Source of the DNA: Betaproteobacteria bacterium | Lineage (GTDB): Bacteria > Pseudomonadota > Gammaproteobacteria > Burkholderiales > Usitatibacteraceae | NCBI GenBank assembly: GCA_012274175.1 | Contig: JAAOZZ010000101.1 | Coordinates: forward strand, 1-24,458 | Direction: 5' to 3' | DNA: 24,458 nt | In this document: piece after piece, positions 7,002 to 15,466 of the stretch | Position numbering within the stretch: position 1 is the stretch's first letter | How the letters are laid out: every line of letters starts with the position of its first letter | The notes under the pieces: generated by a model | Seen by the model: only the letters and a program-made list of their open reading frames with translations | What the model was told of the DNA's origin: nothing | Databases searched by the model: none | Made by a program: the position numbers and the translations under genes

Positions 7002-7382
7002 ATGAACCGCATCGTCCACATCTCGCTCAAGGTCGACGACGTCGAGCGCAGCGGTGACTTCTACCAGCAGGTGTTCGGCTTCGTGGACGCGGAGGAGCGG
7101 CGCACGCGCGACCACGTCTCGCGCCACATGAGCGACGGCGAGATCGATTTCGCGCTCATGAAGTAGGACGCCGGCACGCGCTCGGCCGAATCGCGCGCTT
7201 CGGGCGACGGGCCCTGCATCCACCATTTCGCGGTCGAGGTTCCGGATATCGCGCGCGCGACCGAGGCGATCCGCGCCAACTGCGCGCTGGGCGGCTGGAG
7301 CGCGGAGCTCGCGGGCCGCTGGCTGCAATGCGCGCGCAACGCTTTCGACGGGCCCCTCGACCTGCGGGCCTTCAGGGGATGA
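7002..7382 (+). pseudogene. VOC-family (glyoxalase/dioxygenase fold) gene broken by an in-frame TAG
   Basis: The frame opens as MNRIVHISLKVDDVERSGDF, the usual start of small vicinal-oxygen-chelate proteins. It reaches DFALMK and then hits TAG at 7164-7166 (codon 55). Past it the same frame continues for 71 codons without another stop, as DAGTRSAESRASGDGPCIHHFAVEVPDIARATEAI, which is the expected second beta-alpha repeat including the metal-ligand region IHHF. Family members often have Tyr just after this Lys, so a single base change TAC or TAT to TAG explains it. The last 30 residues are also poorly conserved; the usual FRDPDG-type motif is blurred, which argues for a decayed gene over a plain sequencing error. 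The TGA end overlaps the SDR start. Confidence 0.7.
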
Positions 7383-8134
7383 ACATGGCGACGGGACGGG
7401 AGCTGGAGGGACGCGTGGCGCTGGTGACGGGGGCCGCGCGCAACATCGGTCGCGCCATCGCGGTGGCGCTGGCCGACGCGGGCGCGGCGGTCGTGGTGAA
7501 CGCGCGCACCTCGCGCGAGGAAGCCGAATCGGTGGCCGCGCAGATCGTGCGCGACGGCGGGAAGGCGATGGCGTTCCTGGCCGACGTGACCGACGAGCGG
7601 GCCGTGGCCGCGATGGCCGCGGCCGCGATGGATCGTTTCGGCCGTCTCGACGTGCTGGTGAACAACGCCGCGGTACGGGACGCCTCCACGATCGACGGGA
7701 TCGATTTCGCCGCGTGGCGCAAGGTGACCGGCATCATCCTCGACGGCGCCTTCCTCTGCACCAAGGCCTGCCTCCCGGGCTTGCGCGCGAGCGGCGCCGG
7801 GGCGATCGTGAACATCGGCGGCATGTCGGGACATACGGGGGCGGCCGGCAGGCCCCATGTCGTGGCCGCCAAGCTGGGATTGGTGGGCCTCACGCGGGCG
7901 CTGGCCCATGACCTGGCGCCCGACGGCATCACCGTGAACTGCGTCGTGCCCGGGCTCATCGATACGAAGCGCGGCGCCTCGAGTGGCAAGACCGCGCACC
8001 TGCGGGAGACGCTCCTCGGCCGGCACGGAACACCGGAGGAAGTGGCCGCGGTGGTGCGCTTCCTCGCCGGCCCGCAAGGCCGCTACGTCACCGGCCAGGA
8101 GTGGCACGTGAACGGCGGGGCTTATCTGGGCTGA
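7379..8134 (+). CDS. SDR-fold protein lacking the classical catalytic residues
   Basis: A 251-residue short-chain dehydrogenase/reductase by fold. The Rossmann dinucleotide motif TGAARNIG (17-24), the DV at 69-70 and NNAA (95-98) are intact, so NAD(P) binding is expected. Aligning on the active-site lysine K165, the Tyr position (161) is Val, the Ser position (148) is Gly, and the Asn position (120) is Ile, so three of the four catalytic residues are missing. His160 lies next to the Tyr position. PGLIDTKRG and the C-terminal TGQEWHVNGGAYLG are normal. Start ATG 7379 overlaps the stop of the broken VOC gene as ATGA, so the two were built as a pair. It may be a non-classical SDR with different chemistry or a binding protein; the substrate is unknown. 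Confidence 0.85.
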   Translation: MNMATGRELEGRVALVTGAARNIGRAIAVALADAGAAVVVNARTSREEAESVAAQIVRDGGKAMAFLADVTDERAVAAMAAAAMDRFGRLDVLVNNAAVRDASTIDGIDFAAWRKVTGIILDGAFLCTKACLPGLRASGAGAIVNIGGMSGHTGAAGRPHVVAAKLGLVGLTRALAHDLAPDGITVNCVVPGLIDTKRGASSGKTAHLRETLLGRHGTPEEVAAVVRFLAGPQGRYVTGQEWHVNGGAYLG

Positions 8135-8562
8135 GGGCCTGCCTTGCGCGAGAGGCAGTCGAGGTACAGGACATTGTCGAACGCGCCGGTGTTGCGCTGC
8201 GCCTGCCAGATCACTTCGGCGAGGCATTCCATCACGTCGTGGCGCGCGTCGTGGGCGGAGTCGCGCTTGCGCGCGAGGCGCTCGACCGTCTCGCGGATGC
8301 CGGGCGGCTGGTCGATGGACAGCTGCTCCTCGATGGCGAGGTGCATCTGCAGGTGCAGGAAGGGATTCGTCTCGCCGCCCTCGGGGCGCCAGTCGCGGTC
8401 GAGGTAGCGTTCGCGGTCCTCGAGGTAGCCGTGGTACTCGGGGTGCTCGATCAGGATCGCGAGCGCCATCGTCTCCAGGGCCGTGAGCGCGGCGCCGGCG
8501 CGGTGCTTCGCCCACACCTCGAAGAGGAACTCGCGCGCCTGGTCGCGGGTGGGATTAAACAT
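8122..8562 (-). CDS. DUF1841 family protein
   Basis: A 146-residue protein starting [17 protein letters not shown], with the family signature LTALETMALAILIEHPEYHGYL, then NPFLHLQMHLAIEEQLSIDQPPGIR and HDVMECLAEVIWQAQRN. No signal peptide or membrane segment. The family is found in beta- and gammaproteobacteria and has no established function; conserved His and Glu residues in two helices are suggestive of a metal site, but this is inference. It is the last gene of the minus-strand run: its start overlaps the end of nth by 8 bases, and its end overlaps the convergent SDR gene by 13 bases with no terminator between. Confidence 0.88.
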   Translation of the reverse strand: MFNPTRDQAREFLFEVWAKHRAGAALTALETMALAILIEHPEYHGYLEDRERYLDRDWRPEGGETNPFLHLQMHLAIEEQLSIDQPPGIRETVERLARKRDSAHDARHDVMECLAEVIWQAQRNTGAFDNVLYLDCLSRKAGPQPR

Positions 8563-9214
8563 CTCCGCGCGCGGCCGCGGCGAAGCGCTTGCGGTCCGGG
8601 AATCCGCATTGCGCGTATACCGGGCACGTGCCGCACAGGGGCTTCTTCGCGACACAGGTGTAGCGCCCATGCAGGATGAGGTAGTGGTGGGCGTGGCGCA
8701 GGTAGGCCTTCGGCACCACCTTCATGAGCTTCGCCTCCACCTCGAGCGGATCCTTGCCCGGCGCGAGGCCGGTGCGGTTGGAAACGCGGAACACGTGGGT
8801 GTCCACCGCGATGGTGGACTCGCCGAAAGCCACGTTGAGGACCACGTTCGCCGTCTTGCGTCCCACGCCCGGCAGCGCCTCCAGCGCCTCCCGGTCGCGC
8901 GGCACCTGGCCGCCGTGCCGCTCGAGCAGCAGCCGGGAAAGCTCCACCACGTTGCGCGCCTTGCCCCGGTACAGGCCGATGGTGCGGATGTACTTCTCGA
9001 GTCCCACCACGCCGAGGGCGGCGATCGCGGCCGGCGTGTTGGCCACGGGGAAGAGCACGCGCGTGGCGAGGTTCACGCCCTTGTCGGTCGCCTGGGCCGA
9101 GAGCACCACCGCCACCAGCAGCTCGAAGGGCGTGGCGTGCTCGAGCTCGCTCTTCGGGTCGGGGATCGCGGCCGCGAGCCTCCGGAAGAATTCCTCCCGC
9201 TTCGCGGGACTCAT
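8555..9214 (-). CDS. nth: Endonuclease III (DNA glycosylase/AP lyase)
   Basis: Base-excision repair enzyme that removes oxidised pyrimidines and nicks the abasic site. The 219-residue product has the helix-hairpin-helix [13 protein letters not shown], with the Schiff-base lysine in GRKTA and the catalytic Asp in [11 protein letters not shown]. The [4Fe-4S] loop near the C-terminus is complete: C-x6-C-x2-C-x5-C in [17 protein letters not shown]. Start ATG (complement at 9212-9214) overlaps the stop of the RnfB-like gene by 4 bases (ATGA). An nth gene next to an rnf/rsx gene is also seen in E. coli, where nth follows rsxE. Confidence 0.96.
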   Translation of the reverse strand: MSPAKREEFFRRLAAAIPDPKSELEHATPFELLVAVVLSAQATDKGVNLATRVLFPVANTPAAIAALGVVGLEKYIRTIGLYRGKARNVVELSRLLLERHGGQVPRDREALEALPGVGRKTANVVLNVAFGESTIAVDTHVFRVSNRTGLAPGKDPLEVEAKLMKVVPKAYLRHAHHYLILHGRYTCVAKKPLCGTCPVYAQCGFPDRKRFAAAARGDV

Positions 9215-9714
9215 TCGTAGCTCGCGAGGCGCCGCGCCTGCTCGGCCGCGTCCCGCGCCAGGCGCGCCGCGCGCTGGTCGTGCCGCGCGCGCGACAGGTC
9301 GGGCGCGGGCAGCGCCGTCACCGGCGCGAGCGCGATGCAGTCCACGGGACACGGCGGCACGCACAGCTCGCAGCCGGTGCACCAGGCGGCCAGCACGGTG
9401 TGCATGAGCTTCGAGGCGCCGACGATCGCGTCCACCGGGCAGGCCGCGATGCACTTGGTGCATCCGATGCAGGCCGCCTCGTCGATCACCGCCACGCGCG
9501 GCGGCAGGCTCTCGCCGTAGCGTCGGTCGAGGGGCTTGGCCGGCCGGCCCAGCAATGCGGCAAGCCTGCGCACGCCGTCGTCGCCGCCGGGCGGACAGCG
9601 ATCGATGTCCGCCTCGCCCGCGGCGATCGCCTCCGCGTAGGGCCGGCACCCCGGAAATCCGCACTGGGTGCATTGGGTCTGCGGCAGGATCGCGTCGATG
9701 TCCCGGGCGCTCAT
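9211..9714 (-). CDS. RnfB-like ferredoxin without membrane anchor
   Basis: A 167-residue iron-sulfur protein of the RnfB/RsxB family. It begins directly with the RnfB-type four-cysteine domain ([15 protein letters not shown]...CPPGG), followed by two ferredoxin-type [4Fe-4S] motifs: [18 protein letters not shown] and [18 protein letters not shown]. The tail is basic and Arg/Ala-rich. The N-terminal membrane helix of true RnfB subunits is absent, and no rnfA, C, D, G or E is in the window. It therefore probably acts as a soluble electron carrier instead of part of a membrane Rnf pump (inference). It overlaps both neighbours by 4 bases (ald stop/ATG and its TGA/nth ATG), so it is tightly co-expressed with nth. 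Confidence 0.88.
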   Translation of the reverse strand: MSARDIDAILPQTQCTQCGFPGCRPYAEAIAAGEADIDRCPPGGDDGVRRLAALLGRPAKPLDRRYGESLPPRVAVIDEAACIGCTKCIAACPVDAIVGASKLMHTVLAAWCTGCELCVPPCPVDCIALAPVTALPAPDLSRARHDQRAARLARDAAEQARRLASYE

Positions 9715-10778
9715 GCAAGGTCCGCCTCGGCGAGTCCTTCCCAGGCGAGGCCCGAGGCTTGCGCGAGGGCGCGATGGCACACGCGGCCTTGCCACAGCAC
9801 GACCGCCGATCGCAGCGCCGGATTCTCCCGCACGGCACGCGCCACGCCCTTGCCCGCCAGCTCGCGCACGTAGGGCAGGGCGGCGGCGCAAAGGGCGGCC
9901 GCACTCGCCTGCGGTTCCGCGGCGGGCATGTTGGCGACGCAATAGTGGACGACGCCTTCCTCGACATAGGTCGGATGGCCGTGGGTGGTGGGATGGGACG
10001 TTTCCGCCACGCCGCCGCCGTCGATGGAGACGTCGACCAGGACGGAGCCGCACTTCATGCGTCCGACCAGTCCCCGGCTCAGCAGCTTCGGCGTGGGCGC
10101 TCCCGAAACGGAGACCGCTCCCACCACGACGTCGGCTTCGAGCGCGTGGCGTTCGATCGCCTCGGCGTCGGCGAGGGCGCACTCCACACCCGCGCCCAGC
10201 TTGCGGCGCGCCTCGTCGCGCGAGCGCTCGGAGCGGGTGAGGACCGTCACGTGCGAACCCAGGTTGGCCGCCGTGCGCGCCGCCTCCACGCCCGCGTTTC
10301 CCGCGCCCAGCACGAGCACATGTCCCGGAGTGCGCGCGAGGATGCGCGCGCCGGTCGTGGCCGCCATGCGTCCCGCGATCACCGACATGGGAGCCAGCAG
10401 CGGAAAGCGACCCTGCGCGTCCTGCACCAGCTCGAAGGCGATGCAGGTGGCGCCGCGAGCCGCGAGGCGGCGGGTCATCTCGGGATCGCCCACCAGGTGC
10501 TGGAATCCGAATACCGCCGGATCGTGATCGATGCGCATCTCTTCGCCCGGCTGGATCTCCTTCACCTTGACCAAGAGGTCCACCGCCCAGGTCCCGTCGG
10601 CTTCGACGATCCGCGCGCCCGCGGCGCCGTAATCGTCGTCGGCGAGCCCGAGCCATGCGCCCGCGCCGGACTCGACGCGCACCTCGTGGCCCTCTCCCAC
10701 GAGGACGGCGACCTCGAGCGGCAGCAGCCCCGCGCGGCGCTCGCCTTCCTTCACCTCGCGGGGAATGCCGATCCTCAT
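9711..10778 (-). CDS. ald: Alanine dehydrogenase (AlaDH/PNT family)
   Basis: NAD-dependent oxidative deamination of L-alanine to pyruvate and ammonium, or the reverse. At 355 residues it is slightly shorter than the usual 370 or so. The N-terminus [18 protein letters not shown] carries the substrate-binding Arg; KVKEI holds the pyruvate-binding Lys, FQHLVGD the catalytic-type His, [16 protein letters not shown] the NAD-binding loop, and DVSIDGGG the Asp. The [10 protein letters not shown] and [15 protein letters not shown] stretches are diagnostic. ATG (complement 10776-10778) overlaps the pyrD stop by 4 bases and its own stop overlaps the rnfB-like start. It is unusual company for pyrD, and coupling may be a matter of shared expression only. 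Confidence 0.9.
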   Translation of the reverse strand: MRIGIPREVKEGERRAGLLPLEVAVLVGEGHEVRVESGAGAWLGLADDDYGAAGARIVEADGTWAVDLLVKVKEIQPGEEMRIDHDPAVFGFQHLVGDPEMTRRLAARGATCIAFELVQDAQGRFPLLAPMSVIAGRMAATTGARILARTPGHVLVLGAGNAGVEAARTAANLGSHVTVLTRSERSRDEARRKLGAGVECALADAEAIERHALEADVVVGAVSVSGAPTPKLLSRGLVGRMKCGSVLVDVSIDGGGVAETSHPTTHGHPTYVEEGVVHYCVANMPAAEPQASAAALCAAALPYVRELAGKGVARAVRENPALRSAVVLWQGRVCHRALAQASGLAWEGLAEADLA

Positions 10779-11788
10779 GGAAGCAGCGCCTTGCGCGCCT
10801 CGCCGATCAGCGCGGGCCCGCGGTAGATGAAGCCCGTGTAGATCTGTACCAGGCTCGCCCCCGCGTCGATCTTGGCCCGCGCGTCGGCTCCCGACAGGAT
10901 GCCGCCCACGCCTACCAGGGGTACGCGCCCCTGCAGCGCGGCCGCGAGCCTGGCCAGCACGCGGGTGGAACGGGCGAAGAGCGGCTTGCCGCTGAGCCCG
11001 CCGCCTTCCTGCCCGAGGCGATGTCCCGCCACCGATTCCCGGTCCACGGTGGTGTTGGTCGCGATGAGCCCGTCCACGCCGTGGGCGAGGGCGAGCCCGG
11101 CGATGGCCTCGATCTGCCCGTCGTCCAGGTCCGGGGCCACCTTGACGAGCAGCGGCCGGGCGACGCCGTGGCGGCGCGCGAGCTCGGAACGGCGCCCCAT
11201 GAGCGCCCCCAGCAAGGCGTCGAGGCGCTCGCCCGATTGCAGTTGGCGCAGGTCCTTCGTGTTGGGCGAGGAGATGTTCACGGTCACGTAGCTCGCCCGC
11301 GCGTACACCGCATCCAGGCACGCGAGGTAGTCGTCGGCCGCGCGCTCGAGGGGCGTGTCGGCGTTCTTGCCGATGTTGATGCCGAGCACGCCGCGGAAGC
11401 TCGAGCGCTCGATGTTGCGCAGCAGCTTTTCCACGCCGTGGTTGTTGAACCCGAGGCGGTTGATGAGGGCCTCATGCTCCTCGAGGCGGAAGAGCCGCGG
11501 CTTCGGGTTGCCCGGCTGGGGGCGTGGCGTGACCGTGCCCACCTCGACGAAGCCGAAGCCCAGGGCGGAAAGCGCGTCGATGTATTCGCCATTCTTGTCG
11601 AGCCCGGCGGCAACGCCCACCGGGTTGGGAAAATCGATGCCCATCACGCGGCGCGCCTCGCCTGCACCGGCGCCCGCGCCGAGGAGAGCCGCTCCGGGAC
11701 CCAGCGCCGAGAGCGATTTCAGCGCAAGGTCGTGGGCGGTCTCCGGGTCGAGCCGGAAGAGGGCCTTGCGTGCGAGGGTGTACAGCAT
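10775..11788 (-). CDS. pyrD: Dihydroorotate dehydrogenase (quinone), class 2
   Basis: Fourth step of de novo pyrimidine synthesis: oxidises dihydroorotate to orotate with FMN and passes electrons to membrane quinone. The 337-residue protein starts [26 protein letters not shown], the amphipathic class 2 membrane-binding helix. The FMN and substrate parts are visible: [37 protein letters not shown] with the class 2 catalytic Ser, [22 protein letters not shown] and VGVGGI. The bpt gene ends 53 bases upstream, and ald overlaps downstream. The family assignment is unambiguous. Confidence 0.97.
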   Translation of the reverse strand: MLYTLARKALFRLDPETAHDLALKSLSALGPGAALLGAGAGAGEARRVMGIDFPNPVGVAAGLDKNGEYIDALSALGFGFVEVGTVTPRPQPGNPKPRLFRLEEHEALINRLGFNNHGVEKLLRNIERSSFRGVLGINIGKNADTPLERAADDYLACLDAVYARASYVTVNISSPNTKDLRQLQSGERLDALLGALMGRRSELARRHGVARPLLVKVAPDLDDGQIEAIAGLALAHGVDGLIATNTTVDRESVAGHRLGQEGGGLSGKPLFARSTRVLARLAAALQGRVPLVGVGGILSGADARAKIDAGASLVQIYTGFIYRGPALIGEARKALLP

Positions 11789-11841
11789 GTCAAGCCGACC
11801 TCGCCGGCGCGTGGAGCGTTCCCGGACCGCGCCCTATGCGC

Positions 11842-12564
11842 TCATGCAAGCCGTTTCCATTCGCCGCGGGACAGCCCCTCGATCGGCCGGAACTGGTCCT
11901 TGTAGCTCATCTTGCGGCTCTGGCCGATCCAGTAGCCGAGGTAGACGTACGCGAGCCCCTTGCGGCGCGCCTCCTCGATCTGCCACAGGATGTTGTAGGT
12001 GCCGTAGCTCGCGCGGGGCACGAGCGGATCGAAGAAGGTGTAGACCGAGGACAGCCCGTCGGAGAGCTCGTCGACGATCGACACCATGCGCAGCTCCCCG
12101 GCCTCGCGGAACTCGATCAACCGCGTGGCCACGTTCGACTGGAGCAGGAAGTGGGCGTACTGCTCGCGGCTGTCGTGGTCCATCCCGCCGCCGCGATGGC
12201 GCTCGCTCTGGTAGAGGCGGTAGAGCGCGTAGTGCTCGGCGTTGAACTTGAGCTCGCCGTAGCGCGGCTCGAGCCCGCCATGACGGGCGAGCGCGCGGCG
12301 CTGGCCGCGATCGGCCTCGAACTCCGCGGCCACCACGCGCACCGGGACGCAGGCGTGGCAATGGTCGCAATAGGGGCGGTAGGTGAAGGCGCCGCTGCGC
12401 CGGAAGCCCGCGGAGACGAGCGAGCTGTAGGTCTCGGTGTCGATCAGGTAGCTGGGCGTGGCGACCTGCGAGCGCGCGAGCTTCCCCGGCAGGTAACTGC
12501 AGGGGTAGGGCGCGGTCGCGTAGAACTGCAGGTTCGCGATCGGAAGGTCGTTGAGCTTCGCCAT
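11842..12564 (-). CDS. bpt: Aspartate/glutamate leucyl-tRNA-protein transferase (Bpt)
   Basis: Transfers Leu from Leu-tRNA to N-terminal Asp or Glu, creating an N-degron read by ClpS-ClpAP; cytosolic. The 240-residue product belongs to the ATE1-like fold. The N-terminal Cys cluster is seen in YPCSYLPG and [16 protein letters not shown]. The C-terminal part has [28 protein letters not shown] and [24 protein letters not shown]. The start gives [17 protein letters not shown]. It begins 10 bases after the end of aat, so both transferases of the bacterial N-degron pathway are made from one message. Confidence 0.94.
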   Translation of the reverse strand: MAKLNDLPIANLQFYATAPYPCSYLPGKLARSQVATPSYLIDTETYSSLVSAGFRRSGAFTYRPYCDHCHACVPVRVVAAEFEADRGQRRALARHGGLEPRYGELKFNAEHYALYRLYQSERHRGGGMDHDSREQYAHFLLQSNVATRLIEFREAGELRMVSIVDELSDGLSSVYTFFDPLVPRASYGTYNILWQIEEARRKGLAYVYLGYWIGQSRKMSYKDQFRPIEGLSRGEWKRLA

Positions 12565-12574
12565 GCTTCCGGGT

Positions 12575-13252
12575 TCAGGTCCAGCGTTCGCCGGTCGGTG
12601 GATATTGTATCGACTCTTGCAGCAGCTGCGCGAAGGTCTTGCGCGGGATCTCGCGCGCACCGAGGGAGGCCAGGTGGGCGGTGGCCTGCTGGCAGTCGAT
12701 CACGCGGCAGTCCGCGGCGACGAGCCGCTCGGCGAGCATCACCAGGGCCACCTTCGACGCGTCGGTCGCGCGGGCGAACATCGACTCGCCGAAGAACACC
12801 TGGCCCAGCGCGAGGCCGTAGAGGCCTCCCGCCAGCTCGCCGTCGCGCCACGATTCCACGCTGTGGGCGAAACCCAGCTCGTGCAGCCGCACGTACGCCT
12901 CGACCATCTCCGGCACGATCCACGTGCCCGCGCGGCCGTCCCGGGGCGCGGCGCAGGCTTCGATCACCTCGCGGAACGCCGTGTCCACGCGGGTCTCGAA
13001 GGCTCCGCGGTCCACCGACTTGCGCAGCGACCGCGATACCTTGAGCTCATCCGGGAACAGGACCATGCGCGGATCGGGCGACCACCACAGGATGGGATCG
13101 CCCTCGGAGAACCAGGGGAATATGCCGTGGCGGTACGCGTCGAGTATGCGGCCGGGCGAGAGGTCCGCCCCCGCGCACAGCAAGCCGTTGGGCGACTTGA
13201 GCGCCCGCGAGACGGGGGGAAACGGGGTGTCGCCGTGCAGCCATGGGATCAT
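12575..13252 (-). CDS. aat: Leucyl/phenylalanyl-tRNA-protein transferase
   Basis: Adds Leu or Phe to N-terminal Arg or Lys of target proteins, marking them for ClpS-ClpAP degradation. At 225 residues it has the normal length. Family motifs: [41 protein letters not shown], the [20 protein letters not shown] strand and the [22 protein letters not shown] end. The start reads [13 protein letters not shown]. It is the first gene of the long minus-strand run and is divergent from the exported protein gene with 54 bases between starts, where the promoters of both must lie. Confidence 0.96.
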   Translation of the reverse strand: MIPWLHGDTPFPPVSRALKSPNGLLCAGADLSPGRILDAYRHGIFPWFSEGDPILWWSPDPRMVLFPDELKVSRSLRKSVDRGAFETRVDTAFREVIEACAAPRDGRAGTWIVPEMVEAYVRLHELGFAHSVESWRDGELAGGLYGLALGQVFFGESMFARATDASKVALVMLAERLVAADCRVIDCQQATAHLASLGAREIPRKTFAQLLQESIQYPPTGERWT

Positions 13253-13306
13253 GTAGGCCGTAATGGTAGGACAAACGCCGTTCCCGATGACTCTGAAAAG
13301 GATCCC

Positions 13307-13930
13307 ATGAACCGCTCGCAAGCAATGCTCGCGCTCGCCGCTCTCGCACTGGCCGTTCCCCTCGCACAGGCCCAAGGCATCGATTCCGCCGCCATGGCCC
13401 GTTGGGGAAGCGCCAAGTCCGTGGACTACCACGTGGTCGGCGTCTACCAGGCCGCGACCCCGCTGGTCTTCGGCGAACGCAGCGCCATGGCCGACGTCTC
13501 GGATCGCGTGGAGATCGACTTCAAGTGGGACCTGCAGACCGCCAAGCCCATCGGCACTCCGACCGTCCGCAATTTCCCCTCCGAGGTGAAGAACCTGCGC
13601 CCCGAACCCGCGGGATGCACCGCACCGGTTCTGAAGGGGCCCTACGAGCACTTCACAGCCACGGCAGTGGCGGAGGGACTGGGCGGCGACCTGCACATGA
13701 CTTCCGAGCGCTCGCAGCCCGAGGCGCAGGTCTACGCGGCGTGCACCGGGCGCAAGGTGGTGAAGGCGCAAAGGAAGGTCCAGGTGGAGCAGTTCCCGGT
13801 TCCCTCGCCGGTGCTCCTCGCCATGGGTGGCGCGGGCGGGCCGGACCTCGCGATCTCCGCCGATCGCAAGTCCTTCGTGCACAAGCGGGGCGGCTGGACC
13901 TGGACCTACACGCCGACCGTGGGGCGCTGA
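13307..13930 (+). CDS. Exported protein of unknown function
   Basis: A 207-residue protein I do not recognise. A clear signal peptide is present (MNRSQAMLALAALALAVPLAQAQ, cleavage after AQA), so the mature form is periplasmic or outer. The rest is beta-rich and soluble, with three cysteines in the mature part (two in the middle, around residues 103 and 146) that could make a disulfide. Segments such as SAKSVDYHVVGVYQAATPLVFGE and DRVEIDFKWDLQTAKPIG look like a beta-sandwich domain, but this is only an impression. No lipobox. GAAAAGGA upstream of ATG 13307 is the ribosome site. It stands alone, convergent with the rhodanese gene 3 bases beyond its stop, without a visible terminator. Confidence 0.8.
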   Translation: MNRSQAMLALAALALAVPLAQAQGIDSAAMARWGSAKSVDYHVVGVYQAATPLVFGERSAMADVSDRVEIDFKWDLQTAKPIGTPTVRNFPSEVKNLRPEPAGCTAPVLKGPYEHFTATAVAEGLGGDLHMTSERSQPEAQVYAACTGRKVVKAQRKVQVEQFPVPSPVLLAMGGAGGPDLAISADRKSFVHKRGGWTWTYTPTVGR

Positions 13931-13933
13931 AGG

Positions 13934-14401
13934 CTAGCCCTGGTCCCAGGGCAATCCCGCGGCGCGCCAGCCCTGGCCCGGGGAGGCGCCCTCGAATCCC
14001 TCGAGGATGTTGTACGCGCGGCTGAACCCCGCGCGTGCGAGGAGCCGTGCCGCGTGGTGCGAGCGCGCGCCGCTGCGGCAAAGCAGCAGCACCGGCTCCG
14101 CGGGCCCGAAGCGCTCGCGCACGGCGAGCACGAACGCGCGCAGCTCGTCGTTGTCCCCGTCGCGGGGCCATACGACGAGCGGCGTTCCGGGCACGTGTCC
14201 CACCTGCCGGTACTCGCCCGGCGTGCGCACGTCGAGGATGCGCGCGGCCTTCGCTTGCGCGAGTGCCTGCGCTTCGGCGGGGGTCACGGCTCCGGCATAG
14301 GGCAGGCCCAGGCGATGGGCGCGCCCGGCCGCGCGATCGAAGATCGTCGCGGGGCATTCGTCGACGGCGGCGGCGTCCGGCGCTACGGACTGGTCCTTCA
14401 T
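13934..14401 (-). CDS. Rhodanese-domain sulfurtransferase
   Basis: A single-domain rhodanese of 155 residues from the Met that precedes KDQSVAPDA; in-frame ATGs at complements of 14434, 14452 and 14473 would add up to 24 residues, and no ribosome site clearly decides. The domain spans about residues 45-150. ARILDVRTPGEY is the family's CH2A-like strand and LLLCRSGARSHHAA the active-site loop with the sulfur-carrying Cys; the NILEGFEG motif follows near the C-terminus. Such proteins move sulfane sulfur from thiosulfate or persulfides to thiol acceptors. It is divergent from cysB, the sulfur-assimilation regulator, so a role in sulfur handling under CysB control is a fair inference. Confidence 0.87.
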   Translation of the reverse strand: MKDQSVAPDAAAVDECPATIFDRAAGRAHRLGLPYAGAVTPAEAQALAQAKAARILDVRTPGEYRQVGHVPGTPLVVWPRDGDNDELRAFVLAVRERFGPAEPVLLLCRSGARSHHAARLLARAGFSRAYNILEGFEGASPGQGWRAAGLPWDQG

Positions 14402-14464
14402 CGGTGCGGTCACCCGGGTTTGCGAAGCGCCCATGGTAGGGGAGGGGGACATTCCTGAAAAATA

Positions 14465-14490
14465 CTTGTTCATGCTATGTTGATAACAAG
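14465..14490. promoter_or_regulatory. Inverted repeat in the rhodanese-cysB intergenic region
   Basis: CTTGTT (14465-14470) and AACAAG (14485-14490) form a 6-bp inverted repeat with a 14-base spacer. This spacing is within the range of LysR-type operators. TATAAG at 14495-14500, ten bases before the cysB ATG, may be the cysB -10 box. Autoregulation by CysB is known in enterobacteria; here it is inferred. Confidence 0.4.
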
Positions 14491-14509
14491 CGGATATAAG
14501 GGCCGGGCG

Positions 14510-15451
14510 ATGAACCTCCAACAATTGCGCTACGTGAGCGAGGTCGCGCGGCGCGACCTCAACGTGTCCCAGGCCGCCGAGGCGCTGCACACCTCCCAGC
14601 CGGGCGTGTCCAAGCAGATCCGCGCGCTCGAGGAAGAACTGGGCGTGGCCATCTTCGTGCGCCAGGGCCGGCGGTTCGCGGCGGTGACCGATGCGGGGCG
14701 GGAGATCGTGGCGGTGGTGGACCGCATCCTCGCCGAGATGGCGAACCTGAAGGCGGTAGGGGCGGAATACGCCCACCGGGAGCGGGGCCAGCTCGCGGTG
14801 GCGGTGACCCACACCCAGGCGCGATACGCGCTGCCCACCGTGGTCACCGCCTTCAAGAAGCGCTTTCCCGATGTAAAGCTGAAGCTCCTGCAGGGCAACC
14901 CCCGCCAGCTCGCGCGCATGGTGGTGACCGGAGAGGCGGACCTCGCGATCGCCACCGAGGCGCTCGACGAGTACCCGGAGCTCGTGACGCTGCCCTGCTA
15001 CCAGTGGCACCACTGCGTGGTGGTGCGCTCGGGCCATCCCCTCGCGCGGGTGAAGCCCCTCACGCTCGCGGCGATCGCGGCCTACCCGCTGGTCACCTAC
15101 GATCCCACCTTCGCCGGGCGCAGCGCCGTCGACCGCGCGTTCGCCGCGCGCGGCCTGCATCCGGAGATCGCGCTCACGGCGCTCGACTCCGACGTGATCA
15201 AGTCGTACGTGGCGCTCGGCCTGGGCGTGGGGATCATTTCGGCGCGCGCATTCCGCAAGGGCAAGGACGAAGGATTGCGGGCGCTCGCCTGCGATCACCT
15301 CTTTCCCGCCCAGACCACGCGCTTGGCGTACCGGCGCGGCGCGTACCTGCGCGCCTACGCCGTGGAATTCATCCGGCTCCTCGCCCCCCACGTGCGCGCC
15401 GAGGACCTGCGCCAGCTCGCGGGCGCGGCGGCGGAGAACTTCTCGATCTGA
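14510..15451 (+). CDS. cysB: CysB-type LysR transcription regulator
   Basis: A 313-residue LysR-family regulator closely resembling CysB, which activates sulfate-assimilation genes and responds to N-acetylserine and sulfide. The winged helix is at the N-terminus: MNLQQLRYVSEVARRDLNVSQAAEALHTSQPGVSKQI. The effector domain has the CysB-type stretches HTQARYALP, ATEALDEYPELVTLPCYQWHHCVVV, TYDPTFAGRSAVDRAF and DSDVIKSYVALGLGVGII. The start ATG 14510, not the upstream in-frame ATG at 14477, matches the CysB N-terminus and has AAGG 8 bases upstream. It ends 15 bases before the convergent Rieske-like gene, with no terminator visible. Confidence 0.88.
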   Translation: MNLQQLRYVSEVARRDLNVSQAAEALHTSQPGVSKQIRALEEELGVAIFVRQGRRFAAVTDAGREIVAVVDRILAEMANLKAVGAEYAHRERGQLAVAVTHTQARYALPTVVTAFKKRFPDVKLKLLQGNPRQLARMVVTGEADLAIATEALDEYPELVTLPCYQWHHCVVVRSGHPLARVKPLTLAAIAAYPLVTYDPTFAGRSAVDRAFAARGLHPEIALTALDSDVIKSYVALGLGVGIISARAFRKGKDEGLRALACDHLFPAQTTRLAYRRGAYLRAYAVEFIRLLAPHVRAEDLRQLAGAAAENFSI

Positions 15452-15466
15452 ATCGCCGGTCGCGCG

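Noticed and set aside
8122..8134. SDR and DUF1841 genes overlapping at their ends as a sign of a wrong gene call
   Set aside because: Both C-termini fit their families, and short convergent overlaps are normal in dense genomes.
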